This document shows positions 46,898 to 55,213 of a stretch of DNA of 64,000 nucleotides, piece after piece. Source of the DNA: Thalassovita mediterranea (GTDB taxonomy: Bacteria; Pseudomonadota; Alphaproteobacteria; Caulobacterales; Hyphomonadaceae); assembly GCA_019448215.1 (NCBI GenBank), contig CP080408.1, positions 1,736,001 to 1,800,000 on the forward strand, read 5' to 3'. The notes beneath the pieces were generated by a model that saw only the letters and a program-made list of their open reading frames with translations, ran no database searches and was not told the origin of the DNA. The position numbers were made by a program, and so were the translations under genes. Positions within the stretch are counted from its first letter, which is position 1. Each line of letters begins with the position of its first letter.

Positions 46898-47677
46898 TCA
46901 GGCGGCCTTGTAGACCTTCACCTGATTGCGCCCGGACCCTTTGGCCTCATAGAGGCTGCGGTCGGCCTGCGACATCATCATGCTCGTGTCACGGGCAAGG
47001 TCACCTGTCGCGAGGCCTACGCTGGCCGTAATGCGCCGGGCGATACCGCCGCGTGGATAGAAGGCGATGCGCGCAATGTTCAGGCAAATACGGTCAGCGA
47101 CCTGCCGTCCAGCGTCGAGGCCTTCAGACGCGACGAAGACGCCAAACTCCTCACCGCCCAACCGGCCCGTAATATCGCCCTCATTCACTGCGCCCCGAAT
47201 GGCGTCGGAGATCAGCTTCAGGGCCTCATCGCCGGTGGCATGGCCCCACGTGTCGTTGATCGATTTGAAGTGATCGACATCGATCATCAGCATCGAGCCG
47301 CGTAGGCCTTCAGCTTTGAGGGCTTCTACGTCCGCGAGAAAAGCTTCTCGATTACGAAGTTGCGTCAGCGCATCGATGCGCGAAGAGCGCGCGAGTTCAG
47401 CATGAGCATCCTCAAGCTGCGTTAGTGCGCGGGCGAGCTTCAGCCGTTCGCGCTGCAGGATGACTGCGACAGGGAATGACACGCATGTGGGGACAAGGGT
47501 GGCGATCACCCAGGTCGAGACCAGGATTTCCTCGGCGACAGCTGGCGGGACCGGATCGATCCAGAAGGCGAACCCCGTCATGACCCAGGTCACAATCACG
47601 GATATCACCGCGATCAGGGCTGCCCGCAGGTAATTCACCTTGATGGGCGCCATATCCGAGAGGAGGCGTTCTGACAT
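46898..47677 (-). CDS. membrane-bound diguanylate cyclase (GGDEF)
   Basis: 259 residues preceded by AAGGAGG. Two N-terminal helices (about 18-38 and 50-74) and a short coiled coil (about 80-98) lead to a GGDEF domain with the active-site GGEEF at 174-178 and the metal Asp in MIDVDHFKSINDTWGH. It should make cyclic di-GMP. The inhibitory I-site RxxD expected just before the active site is not present (NEGD instead), so product feedback may be absent. The sensing part is minimal. Confidence 0.9.
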   Translation of the reverse strand: MSERLLSDMAPIKVNYLRAALIAVISVIVTWVMTGFAFWIDPVPPAVAEEILVSTWVIATLVPTCVSFPVAVILQRERLKLARALTQLEDAHAELARSSRIDALTQLRNREAFLADVEALKAEGLRGSMLMIDVDHFKSINDTWGHATGDEALKLISDAIRGAVNEGDITGRLGGEEFGVFVASEGLDAGRQVADRICLNIARIAFYPRGGIARRITASVGLATGDLARDTSMMMSQADRSLYEAKGSGRNQVKVYKAA

Positions 47678-47794
47678 GACTCGCCTCCTTACATTCAGGC
47701 GATGGAAATTCCGCGAAAGCCAGTTCGAAAATTTCTATCAAATTTTACGGTAAACAGCCCGGCTACACGCTGTGACTCAAATCACTTCTTTTGA

Positions 47795-47823
47795 TTGACA
47801 ATCATTCTCAAACTTGCTAATTG
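47795..47823 (+). promoter_or_regulatory. Fur-box-like operator and promoter of bfd
   Basis: A 17-bp site at 47795-47811 is a perfect dyad of form TTGA-N-AAT-N-ATT-N-TCAA, close to Fur-box half-sites. Its first six bases are TTGACA, a consensus -35; TAATTG at 47818 after 17 nt is a weak -10. If that -10 is used, the bfd transcript would be almost leaderless (ATG at 47830). Confidence 0.7.
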
Positions 47824-47829
47824 AGAACC

Positions 47830-48030
47830 ATGATCATTTGCATTTGCAGGCGCATTAACGATTCCGGCATCCGCGACGCCGTCGATGCTGGTGCACGCAG
47901 CCCCGAAGCGGTTCAGGCTCACCATGGCTGCGCCTTCAATTGCGGCAAGTGCAGAACGACGATCGGTGAGATGATTTCCGAGCGTGTCGAGGCGACGGCG
48001 CTTGAGCCACTCCAGGCCGCTGCAGAATAA
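47830..48030 (+). CDS. bfd: bacterioferritin-associated ferredoxin
   Basis: 66 residues. The [2Fe-2S] ligands Cys4, Cys6 (MIICICRRIND) and Cys38, Cys41 (NCGKC) match the family exactly; Cys34 is extra. Bfd passes electrons to bacterioferritin so that stored Fe(III) is reduced and released. A Fur-like site overlaps its promoter, and bfr lies 187 nt downstream on the same strand, which fits an iron-starvation release system. Confidence 0.93.
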   Translation: MIICICRRINDSGIRDAVDAGARSPEAVQAHHGCAFNCGKCRTTIGEMISERVEATALEPLQAAAE

Positions 48031-48102
48031 TCGTCAGGCGTCAGCAACGCCGGTCCAAGACAAACTCAAATTAAAACAGCCGCTTCGGGCATTGCATCCG
48101 TG

Positions 48103-48131
48103 CAATTGCTTCTCACTATCATAAGCAATTG
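48103..48131. promoter_or_regulatory. dyad in the bfd-bfr intergenic region
   Basis: CAATTGCTT (48103-48111) and AAGCAATTG (48123-48131) are exact inverted copies separated by 11 nt. A T-rich stretch with seven T residues begins about 12 nt later. It could end the bfd transcript or be an operator for bfr; the sequence does not decide. Confidence 0.5.
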
Positions 48132-48216
48132 ATTTTATACAATTTTTTTGCTTGAAACGCCGCCTTTCGGTGATATTTCGGACAGTAGACGAAACCTTCG
48201 ACCTCAGGAGTGCACC

Positions 48217-48711
48217 ATGAAGGGCGACCCGAAAGTCATCGAATTCCTGAACGCCTGTCTCAAGAATGAGCTGACGGCGATCAATCAGTACTTCCTCCAT
48301 TCGCGCATGCTGATGGACTGGGGTGTCTCCATCCTGGGCGAGCACGAGTACAAGGAATCGATCGAGGAGATGGAGCATGCCGACTGGCTCATTCAGCGCA
48401 TCCTTTTCCTTGGCGGCCTGCCAAACCTGCAGGACCTCGGCAAACTGAAGATCGGCGAGACGGTCGAGGAAATCCTCGCCAGCGACCTCGAGCTTGAGCG
48501 TGAGGCCTGCCCGGTCCTTCGTGACGGCATGGAGCAGGCTGAAAAGGTCCGCGACTATGTCAGCCGCGATCTCTTCCTCAAGATCCTCGCGAGCGAAGAA
48601 GAGCATATCGACTATCTGGAAACCCAGATGGAACTCGTCGACCGGATCGGCATCCAGAACTACATCCAGCTCCAGTCCGAGCCGAACAAGACGCTCGACC
48701 CGGCCCCATAA
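48217..48711 (+). CDS. bfr: bacterioferritin
   Basis: 164 residues from ATG 48217, behind CAGGAG. All diiron ferroxidase ligands are in the canonical positions (Glu18, Glu51, His54, Glu94, Glu127, His130), and Met52, the axial ligand of the shared heme, is present. It forms a 24-subunit iron-storage shell. The upstream 187 nt hold a dyad and an A/T-rich tract. With bfd it forms an iron storage-and-release pair. Confidence 0.96.
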   Translation: MKGDPKVIEFLNACLKNELTAINQYFLHSRMLMDWGVSILGEHEYKESIEEMEHADWLIQRILFLGGLPNLQDLGKLKIGETVEEILASDLELEREACPVLRDGMEQAEKVRDYVSRDLFLKILASEEEHIDYLETQMELVDRIGIQNYIQLQSEPNKTLDPAP

Positions 48712-48714
48712 GCC

Positions 48715-49377
48715 TTACGCGTAGGCGTAAGGCCCGCCGCGTTCCAGCGCCCGCTTATAGGCGGGCCGCTCATGGATGCGGGTCAGGAAGCCTGAGATAT
48801 TCGGGTATTGCCCGGCATCGCTTCGGCTCGCAGCGGCCTCCAGTGGAAAACTCATGATAATGTCGGCAGCGGTAAACTCGCTGCCGGCAAACCATCCCGT
48901 CGGCGCGAGCGAGCTCTCCCAGAACTCGATATGCTCCTTCAGGCGCGGGTCGATGAAGCCATTCTCCGCGCGCGACGTGATCGCCTTCACGACAGGCCGC
49001 ATCAGCGCATTGGCATTCTGCGGCAGCATCTGGAACACCAGCTTCATCAGAAGCGGTGGCATCGCAGACCCTTCGGCATAGTGCATCCAGTAGGTCCAGG
49101 CGCGCTGTTCGCTCGTGCCGGCCGCGGGTTTCAGGCGCCCGGCGCCATGCGTGTCGATGACGTACTCGATGATAGCGCCCGTCTCTGCGACAATGACATC
49201 GCCTTCTTCCAGAACAGGCGATTTGCCGAGCGGGTGGATAGCGCGCAGTGCGTCCGGCGCGAGCCTCGTTTGCGGATCGCGTTCATATCGGATGACCTCA
49301 TAGTCGAGGCCAAGTTCTTCCAGCAGCCACAGGATACGCTGTGAGCGGCTGTCTTCGAGGTGGTGGATCTTGATCAT
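48715..49377 (-). CDS. glutathione S-transferase family protein
   Basis: 220 residues. The thioredoxin-like N-terminal domain (MIKIHHLEDSRSQRILWLLEELGLDYEVI) carries the G-site Ser, and VLEEGDVIVAETGAIIEYV holds the cis-proline strand and the glutathione-binding ET pair. The C-terminal part is helical. Detoxifying conjugation or thiol chemistry; substrate unknown. It is convergent with bfr, 3 nt apart. Confidence 0.88.
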   Translation of the reverse strand: MIKIHHLEDSRSQRILWLLEELGLDYEVIRYERDPQTRLAPDALRAIHPLGKSPVLEEGDVIVAETGAIIEYVIDTHGAGRLKPAAGTSEQRAWTYWMHYAEGSAMPPLLMKLVFQMLPQNANALMRPVVKAITSRAENGFIDPRLKEHIEFWESSLAPTGWFAGSEFTAADIIMSFPLEAAASRSDAGQYPNISGFLTRIHERPAYKRALERGGPYAYA

Positions 49378-49455
49378 GTCGCGGCCCCCTGCCGTCCGGC
49401 AGCTGCGCAGGATGCGTCTGGCCGGTGCGAGTGATCTGGAGCGCCAGGGCGTTGT

Positions 49456-50403
49456 TTAAAGGCCTGACGTCGCGAGCAGCTGATCGAACCCGTCCCAGAA
49501 CTGCTCGCGGTAGACATCCTGCTCCATCAGGATCTCATGACGTGCGCCCTTGATCGTGATGTGCGTACAGCTCGGAATATGCTTTGCGACCTTCGCGTGC
49601 GCCTTGTTGTCGACGAGCTGTTCGTCCCCGGCGCTCGCGACAAAGACGGGGCAGTCAACGCCGCGCAAAAGTGCCGGTTTTCGCGTCTCGTTCAGAATGT
49701 CGAGCGAAGCGCCAAGCCAGCCCCAGGTCATCGGGCCGACTTCCAATTCCGGCACGGCGGCGATCAGGTCGCGCTGCAGCTGCCAACGATCACGGTCATG
49801 CGTGACGATGTTGTTCTCGAAGGTTTCAGGCGGTCCGGGCTGGCGGGCATAATCGCCGTCGCGGCCAACGGCGCGCATTGCCCAAATGATATAGCGCACC
49901 GCCAGATTGACCGGCAGGCCCCACATCGGCGCAGAAAACGCGGCAGCATCCACCCGCACCAGTTTTCGCGCCATGGCTGCGAGCGCGATCGCGCCGCCCA
50001 TGGAGTGCGCCACACAGACATAAGGCCGGGGCAAGTCTCCCGGCATGGCGTCCAACCCATTTCGAAGGGCGCTCATGAAGGTCTCGAACCGGTCGATATG
50101 GCCTTTTTTGGGGTCTTCCAGCAGCCGGTCTGAAAGGCCCTGACCGGGCCAGTCCAGAATGACGATGGCAAAGCCGCGCGCCTGCAGGTCGCGTGCGGTC
50201 TCGAAATACTTCTCGATGAATTCGGTACGGCCGGGACATATAATGGCAGTCCCGCGCGGCTTGGCGTGCGTCGATGGGGCGAGACAGGCCCGCAGGCTGC
50301 GCCCGGCCATGCCTTCAAACCAGACCAGCTCTGCACCCTCGGGCGGAGGGTTCTTGTCCAGTAGGACAAAACTGCTCCGGCGGTCTCTGTCTTCCTGGTC
50401 CAT
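49456..50403 (-). CDS. alpha/beta hydrolase, serine aminopeptidase/lysophospholipase type
   Basis: 315 residues from ATG 50403 (a TTG 15 nt upstream is less likely). The oxyanion region (AIICPGRTEFIEKYFETARDLQARGFAIVILDWPGQGLSD) precedes the nucleophile elbow VAHSMGGA (GxSxG with Ser). The late Asp (VFVASAGDEQLVDN) and His (GARHEILME) complete the triad. It resembles PldB/monoacylglycerol lipase-like S33 proteins. No signal peptide, so cytosolic or membrane-peripheral. Confidence 0.88.
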   Translation of the reverse strand: MDQEDRDRRSSFVLLDKNPPPEGAELVWFEGMAGRSLRACLAPSTHAKPRGTAIICPGRTEFIEKYFETARDLQARGFAIVILDWPGQGLSDRLLEDPKKGHIDRFETFMSALRNGLDAMPGDLPRPYVCVAHSMGGAIALAAMARKLVRVDAAAFSAPMWGLPVNLAVRYIIWAMRAVGRDGDYARQPGPPETFENNIVTHDRDRWQLQRDLIAAVPELEVGPMTWGWLGASLDILNETRKPALLRGVDCPVFVASAGDEQLVDNKAHAKVAKHIPSCTHITIKGARHEILMEQDVYREQFWDGFDQLLATSGL

Positions 50404-50508
50404 ACGCTTGCCTAGCAAAGAAAAAAAGGCGCTGGCAGCAAACTCGCCGCTCAGCGCCTTTAAACTGGTGTGGCAGCAGGCCGTGACCAGCCCGTCTGCC
50501 CTGCAAAC

Positions 50509-50811
50509 CTAGCTGAATTTCTTCATCAGGCCTTGAAGCTGCATGGCAACCGACATGTCGCCCAGCACTTTCAGCTTGCCTTGCATGAAGGCCATCGTCG
50601 GGTCGAGCTGACCAGCGACGAGCTTCTGGAAGTCGTCCCAGTCGACCTTTACCGTCGCATCAGCCTCGCTGTCGGAATTGTCGGCTTTGCCATTCGCGCC
50701 GTCGATGAACAGCTTGCCGGCATCGCCGAAGTCAAATTTCACCTTTTTGGTGAAATCACCGCCAGCAGACACTGCTTCATTTGCTTTTGCAGTGAGAGTT
50801 GCGAGATCCAT
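50509..50811 (-). CDS. SCP2 sterol-binding domain protein
   Basis: 100 residues from ATG 50811, behind GAGGAGG. The whole protein is one SCP2 fold: VKFDFGDAGKLFIDGANGKADNSDSEADATVKVDWDDFQKLVAGQLDPTMAFMQGKLKVLGD, a classic pattern ending in GKLKVLGDMSVAMQL. Such proteins bind fatty acyl or sterol-like lipids. It is followed downstream by the hydrolase gene about 105 nt away. Confidence 0.92.
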   Translation of the reverse strand: MDLATLTAKANEAVSAGGDFTKKVKFDFGDAGKLFIDGANGKADNSDSEADATVKVDWDDFQKLVAGQLDPTMAFMQGKLKVLGDMSVAMQLQGLMKKFS

Positions 50812-50940
50812 GAACGCCTCCTCGAATTGGACTCCGATGGGATAAAGCAGGCTGGGTATCACTCTGGCAAGAGGCAAAGGCGAAAGAATGACGGCTGTGT
50901 CATCCAGACCGCAGGCACCGTGCAGGAAACGCGTTCAGAG

Positions 50941-51408
50941 CTAGCCGCGAAAAGCCGCCTCCAGCGCCGCGATATTGAATTTTCTCATTTTCATCATCGC
51001 CGCGCGTGCCCGACCAGCCGCTGCCTTGTCGTCACTCTCCATCATGGATGGAAGGACCGACGGCACGACCTGCCAGGAGACACCGAACCGGTCGACGACC
51101 CAGCCGCACATGCTTTCTTTGCCGCCATCTTTCGTGAGCGCGTCCCAAAGCCGGTCGATCTCGGACTGGTCATCGGCCAGCACGGATATAGAGGCGGCGG
51201 GCGAATGCTCGAACATCGGTCCGCCATTCAGCACCATATAGGGGGCTCCCGCGAGGGTAAACTCGACCACGAGCGCAGGCTTGTCGGGCTCTGGATAGGA
51301 GCGGCTCTCGATATGGCTGCCCGGCAGGAGCGTGGTATAGAACTCGGCGGCTTCTTCGCCGCGTCCATCGAACCAGAGGCAGGTGCGCACTTTTGATGTG
51401 TAGGCCAT
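50941..51408 (-). CDS. VOC-superfamily protein (PhnB / 3-demethylubiquinone methyltransferase-like)
   Basis: 155 residues. The start KVRTCLWFDGRGEEAAEFYTTLLPGS and the end CGWVVDRFGVSWQVVPSVLP match the PhnB-like group of vicinal-oxygen-chelate proteins. It is the third gene of a TetR-AHSA1-VOC operon with an 11-nt gap before it. The reaction is not predictable. Confidence 0.87.
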   Translation of the reverse strand: MAYTSKVRTCLWFDGRGEEAAEFYTTLLPGSHIESRSYPEPDKPALVVEFTLAGAPYMVLNGGPMFEHSPAASISVLADDQSEIDRLWDALTKDGGKESMCGWVVDRFGVSWQVVPSVLPSMMESDDKAAAGRARAAMMKMRKFNIAALEAAFRG

Positions 51409-51419
51409 GTCTGCTCCCT

Positions 51420-51926
51420 TCAGGCCGTTAGCCGCGCGGACGCGATAGACTTGGCCGTTTCCTCAAGCTGCTCGACGCAGATGTTCCAGCCATCAAGCAT
51501 GCCCATGTCGAGGTGTCGCTGAACGGCCTCGGCATTCCTGTGGCGCGCGCCCCAGACAAGGCGGGTTTTCCCGTCCGGCATGTCGGAAAGTTCGACAAAG
51601 CCAGTCATGAAGCCCTCGCCCTGTGGCACAAAGCCTTCGGTATAGAAGTCGGTGAAGGTGAGGCGCTCTTCCGAAACGATTTCGAGCCAGATCCCCTCAT
51701 TCTCCATCCGCTCACCGTCCGGACCAAGGAAGACGGTGTTGAACCGCCCTCCAGGCCGTAGGTCGAATTCGGCTTCCGGCACCGACCAGGGCTTCGGGCA
51801 ATACCATTGCTTGAGAAGGGCCTCCTCCGTCCAGCACCTCCAGACGGCGCTTCGCGGCGCGTCGATGACACGGCCAATGACGACTTCGAGCGTGTTGCGA
51901 GGTTCTACATCTATCGGGGTTGCCAT
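51420..51926 (-). CDS. SRPBCC family protein (AHSA1-like)
   Basis: 168 residues. VIGRVIDAPRSAVWRCWTEEALLKQWYCPKPW is the hallmark N-terminus of activator-of-Hsp90-homologue START-like domains; the fold forms a hydrophobic pocket. It lies 5 nt after the TetR gene and 11 nt before the VOC gene, so the three form an operon of a kind often seen with TetR control in bacteria. Confidence 0.88.
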   Translation of the reverse strand: MATPIDVEPRNTLEVVIGRVIDAPRSAVWRCWTEEALLKQWYCPKPWSVPEAEFDLRPGGRFNTVFLGPDGERMENEGIWLEIVSEERLTFTDFYTEGFVPQGEGFMTGFVELSDMPDGKTRLVWGARHRNAEAVQRHLDMGMLDGWNICVEQLEETAKSIASARLTA

Positions 51927-51931
51927 CGGCT

Positions 51932-52552
51932 TTATGCCTCCTGTGCTGGCGGTCGGTGAAAGAGAGAGCGGACATAGCGTGACAGGTGGTCGACCATGTC
52001 GCGCGCCACCTCCCTGTCAGAGCTGGCCTTGGCCAGGATGAAGGCGCCCTGAAGCACAGCCTGGCTGTGCAGGGCGAGGCTTTTGGCGGTCCAGTCCGGT
52101 GAGAGGCCATAGGCGGCAATCGCCGCGCTGATATCTGCTTCCAGCGTGGCGGCATGGCCGAATATGGAATCGCGGCAGGCCGTACGGATATCTTCGCTTG
52201 CGCCAAACTGTTCCTGAACCATGGTTCCGGCGACGCAGGTAAACTCAGCCGGCTCACCTTCGAGTAGCGATTTGCGCAGCTCAATATATCCCAGCACCCG
52301 GGCCAGCGGGTCGGTCTCGCGGTGGTAGTCAGCCGCGGCGAACATCGCGCCGGTAACCTCGCTCCAGTGGTTGGCGGCGGCTGCGCCCAGCGCTTCCTTG
52401 CTCTCGAAATGGTGGAAGAAAGCCCCCTTGGTGACACCAGCGGCCTGGCAAAGCTCATCGACGCTGGTCGCGCTGAAGCCCTTCTCCCGGATCAGGGTGA
52501 GCGCGGCATCGAGGAGTTTCGTGCGGGCAGGGGCGGGTCTGGTCGAAGGCAT
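51932..52552 (-). CDS. TetR-family transcriptional regulator
   Basis: 206 residues. The helix-turn-helix is TKLLDAALTLIREKGFSATSVDELCQAAGVTKGAFFHHFESKEAL; the C-terminal helical domain is of the TetR_C type with VLQGAFILAKASSD. A perfect 20-bp palindrome lies 8 nt before its start codon, so it probably represses its own operon with the AHSA1 and VOC genes. Ligand unknown. Confidence 0.93.
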   Translation of the reverse strand: MPSTRPAPARTKLLDAALTLIREKGFSATSVDELCQAAGVTKGAFFHHFESKEALGAAAANHWSEVTGAMFAAADYHRETDPLARVLGYIELRKSLLEGEPAEFTCVAGTMVQEQFGASEDIRTACRDSIFGHAATLEADISAAIAAYGLSPDWTAKSLALHSQAVLQGAFILAKASSDREVARDMVDHLSRYVRSLFHRPPAQEA

Positions 52553-52560
52553 TGAGTATA

Positions 52561-52580
52561 CATACCAACCGGTTGGTATG
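52561..52580. promoter_or_regulatory. perfect 20-bp palindromic operator of the TetR operon
   Basis: CATACCAACCGGTTGGTATG is fully self-complementary. It sits 8-27 nt upstream of the TetR gene start, where it would overlap the promoter or transcription start. This is a typical TetR-type operator length. Confidence 0.85.
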
Positions 52581-52642
52581 TTGTCGAGTCAAACGAGATT
52601 GCGCCTCCTGACAGGGTGCGATCTTTGCCTTCTCAGAAGCTG

Positions 52643-53515
52643 CTAGTAGCGTTTGCCGACGGGCGGGGAGGCCGTGATCGGGCCGATGTTCCAGATGCCG
52701 TTATAGCGGGAATCGCGGTCAGTAAGCATGAGGCCGTCTTCATACGGGCGCGACTTGTCATCGACCGGCATCGGGCCACAGCCCTCGGCGCCGCACATAT
52801 GCGACGTGCCGCCCGTATGGGCGATATTGAAGCTCAGCACTTCGCCATCTGGCAGGTGCATGGCCATCGGGTCAAAGCCGGGCCGGTCGCCGAGTTCCGG
52901 GTAGGGCTCAAGGCGGGCGTGGAGATTGCCGACCAGCACCATGATGCGGGCATCTGGGTTACGTGCGCTGGCACGCTGAAGCTCACCGGCGAGCGCCTTT
53001 TCATAAGGTGTCTGGCTGCCTTCGCCGACAATACGGGTCGACGTGAAGCCGATCATGCGGATGTCGGCGCCTTGTGATTTCAGCTCCTGCATCCGCACGA
53101 ATAGGTCCAGGAATGCCTGGCTCGACAGGCCCCAGTCGGTGCCGTCGAAAAAGCCACGAAGCAGATTGAAGCGGGCATCATCACTGCCATCGCTGTCGAC
53201 AAATGTCTGCATCGCGCGGGTCAGGTTCGCCGGGCGCTCAATACCGACGACGACAGGGCCCTGTTTTGCGGCCTCACAGATGATCTCGCCAAAGGCGCGC
53301 GGCGCTTCGCGCGTTCCATGGATTTCACCGAAGATAAGATAGGTCTCATCGTTCTCGGAGAGGACCTGCTCTGTGCCCGCAAGCGCCTTGCAGTCGAGGC
53401 CCTCAAGGCCGTCTTCTGAAGCGCTGTCCTGCGCACAAGCCATGAATGAGACAGCCGACATGCAGGCTGCGCCAAGAAACGTTTTGCGAAGCAAGGATCT
53501 CATCATCATGGCCAT
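52643..53515 (-). CDS. Tiki/ChaN-like domain lipoprotein
   Basis: 290 residues from ATG 53515; three further ATGs follow immediately, so the first residues are uncertain. The signal peptide ends in SFMAC, a lipobox. The mature part contains the GEIHGTREAPRAF strand with Glu and His, VVVGIERP, and the later VLVGNLHARLE with a second His. These are the features of the erythromycin esterase/ChaN/TraB-Tiki superfamily, which includes haem-binding and metal-dependent hydrolase members. Role unknown. Confidence 0.75.
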   Translation of the reverse strand: MAMMMRSLLRKTFLGAACMSAVSFMACAQDSASEDGLEGLDCKALAGTEQVLSENDETYLIFGEIHGTREAPRAFGEIICEAAKQGPVVVGIERPANLTRAMQTFVDSDGSDDARFNLLRGFFDGTDWGLSSQAFLDLFVRMQELKSQGADIRMIGFTSTRIVGEGSQTPYEKALAGELQRASARNPDARIMVLVGNLHARLEPYPELGDRPGFDPMAMHLPDGEVLSFNIAHTGGTSHMCGAEGCGPMPVDDKSRPYEDGLMLTDRDSRYNGIWNIGPITASPPVGKRY

Positions 53516-53601
53516 CTGGTTGCAAAATTCGAGCCAGCGCGAGCGCCCAATTCGATATCGGCTCTTGACCTGACACTGGGGCACATCGTCTAGCTGTACC
53601 C

Positions 53602-55149
53602 ATGTCTTGGGAGAAGTCGATAGAAGAGCTTCGCCGGCGGGAACGCATGGCGGAAAAGATGGGCGGCGAAGAGCCGGTCTCGCGGCAACGCGGCCGGGGC
53701 AAGCTCACCGTCCGCGAGCGCGTGTCCTTTCTGGTCGATCCGGGAAGCTTTCACGAAATTGGCAAGATCGCCGGTGTCGCAACCTATGATGAGGATGAGA
53801 AGCTAGACAGCTTCATGGCATCCAATTCCGTCGTTGGCCGGGCGACACTGGATGGCCGCCCGACCATGGTGCTGGGCGACGATTTCACCGTGCGCGGTGG
53901 CGCGGCAGATGCTTCGATCCGGGGCAAGACCGTCATCGCGCTGAAACAGGCCGTCGAATACCGGATGCCTTTAGTCCAGCTCATTGATGGCACGGGCGGC
54001 GGCGGCTCCATCAAGATGTTCCTGAAGGATCCGCGCACCTACATTCCAGAGACGCCCAGCTGGGAACTGATCGTCGATGGCATGGGAGAGATCCCGATGG
54101 TCTCGCTCGCGCTCGGGCCTTGTGCGGGCCTCGGCGCAGGCCGCGTTGGCGCCAGCCATTATTCGGTGATGGTGAAAGAGCTGTCGCAAGTCTTCGTGGC
54201 CGGCCCACCGGTGGCGATCGCCATCGGCGAGGACGTCTCGAAGGAAGAGCTGGGCGGCTGGGAAATTCAGGCCAAGAACGGCACCGTCGACGATGTGGTC
54301 GAGACCGAAGCCGACGCCTTCAAGGCGGCCAAGCGCTTCCTCTCCTATCTGCCATCCTCGGTGCATGAGTTGCCGCCGGTCACCGAGCCGACGGACGATC
54401 CGGATCGCCGCGAGGAAAGCCTCATCTCCATCGTGCCGGAAGACGGAAAGACGCCCTACAAACCGCAGAAGATCATCGAGGCCTCTGTCGACAAGGGCAG
54501 CTTCTTCGAGATTGGTCGCCAGTGGGGCAGGGGCATCGTGACGGGCCTTGCCCGCATTGACGGTCACCCCGTCGGCATCATGGCGGGCAACCCGTTCTTC
54601 CTGGACGGCGCATGGACGGCAGATGTCTGCGACAAGGTCATGCGCCACATGGACCTCTGCTCGACCTTCCATCTGCCGGTCGTGCACTTTGTTGATTGCG
54701 CCGGCTTCGCTGTTGGCGTGCGCCATGAAACAGCAGGCGTGACCCGCAAGGGCGTGCGCGCCATGGCGGCGGTGTATCAGGCCACCGTGCCTGTCTGCGC
54801 GGTCGTGATCCGCAAGGCCTATGGGCTTGCAGGGTCTGCGATGATGAACCCGACCAAGGCGAAATGGCGCTATTGCTGGCCATCCGGCAATTGGGGCTCA
54901 CTGCCGATGGCGGGCGGTATCGAAGCGGCATTCCGGAAAGAACTGTCCGAGACCGACGACAAGGAAGCGCTGCTTGCCAGTCTCTACAAGAAGTTCGAGG
55001 CGATGGAGGATCCGTTCCGCACGGCTGAGGCCTTCTTTGCGGAAGAAATCATCGACCCACGCGATACGAGGCCGCTCCTTGTCGACTTCGTGCACCATGC
55101 GCGCAGGCGTCTGGAACCTGGAAAGACGGTTTTCGGACCAAGGCCCTGA
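53602..55149 (+). CDS. acyl-CoA carboxylase, carboxyltransferase (beta) subunit
   Basis: 515 residues with N- and C-terminal crotonase-like halves. The N-half has GKLTVRERVSFLVDPGSFHEIG and the oxyanion LGAGRVGASHYS; the C-half has GIMAGNPFFLDGAWTADVCDK, VHFVDCAGFAVGVRHE and AYGLAGSAMMNPTKAKWRYCWPSGNWGS. It moves CO2 from biotin to acyl-CoA (propionyl-, methylcrotonyl- or a similar CoA). The biotin carboxylase subunit is not next to it, so the substrate stays open. Confidence 0.9.
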   Translation: MSWEKSIEELRRRERMAEKMGGEEPVSRQRGRGKLTVRERVSFLVDPGSFHEIGKIAGVATYDEDEKLDSFMASNSVVGRATLDGRPTMVLGDDFTVRGGAADASIRGKTVIALKQAVEYRMPLVQLIDGTGGGGSIKMFLKDPRTYIPETPSWELIVDGMGEIPMVSLALGPCAGLGAGRVGASHYSVMVKELSQVFVAGPPVAIAIGEDVSKEELGGWEIQAKNGTVDDVVETEADAFKAAKRFLSYLPSSVHELPPVTEPTDDPDRREESLISIVPEDGKTPYKPQKIIEASVDKGSFFEIGRQWGRGIVTGLARIDGHPVGIMAGNPFFLDGAWTADVCDKVMRHMDLCSTFHLPVVHFVDCAGFAVGVRHETAGVTRKGVRAMAAVYQATVPVCAVVIRKAYGLAGSAMMNPTKAKWRYCWPSGNWGSLPMAGGIEAAFRKELSETDDKEALLASLYKKFEAMEDPFRTAEAFFAEEIIDPRDTRPLLVDFVHHARRRLEPGKTVFGPRP

Positions 55150-55213
55150 TCCCGCCTTAATTTTGCCGTGAGTAAACGCTCACATATGTGTTCCTTATTG
55201 TGGAGGGATGCAA

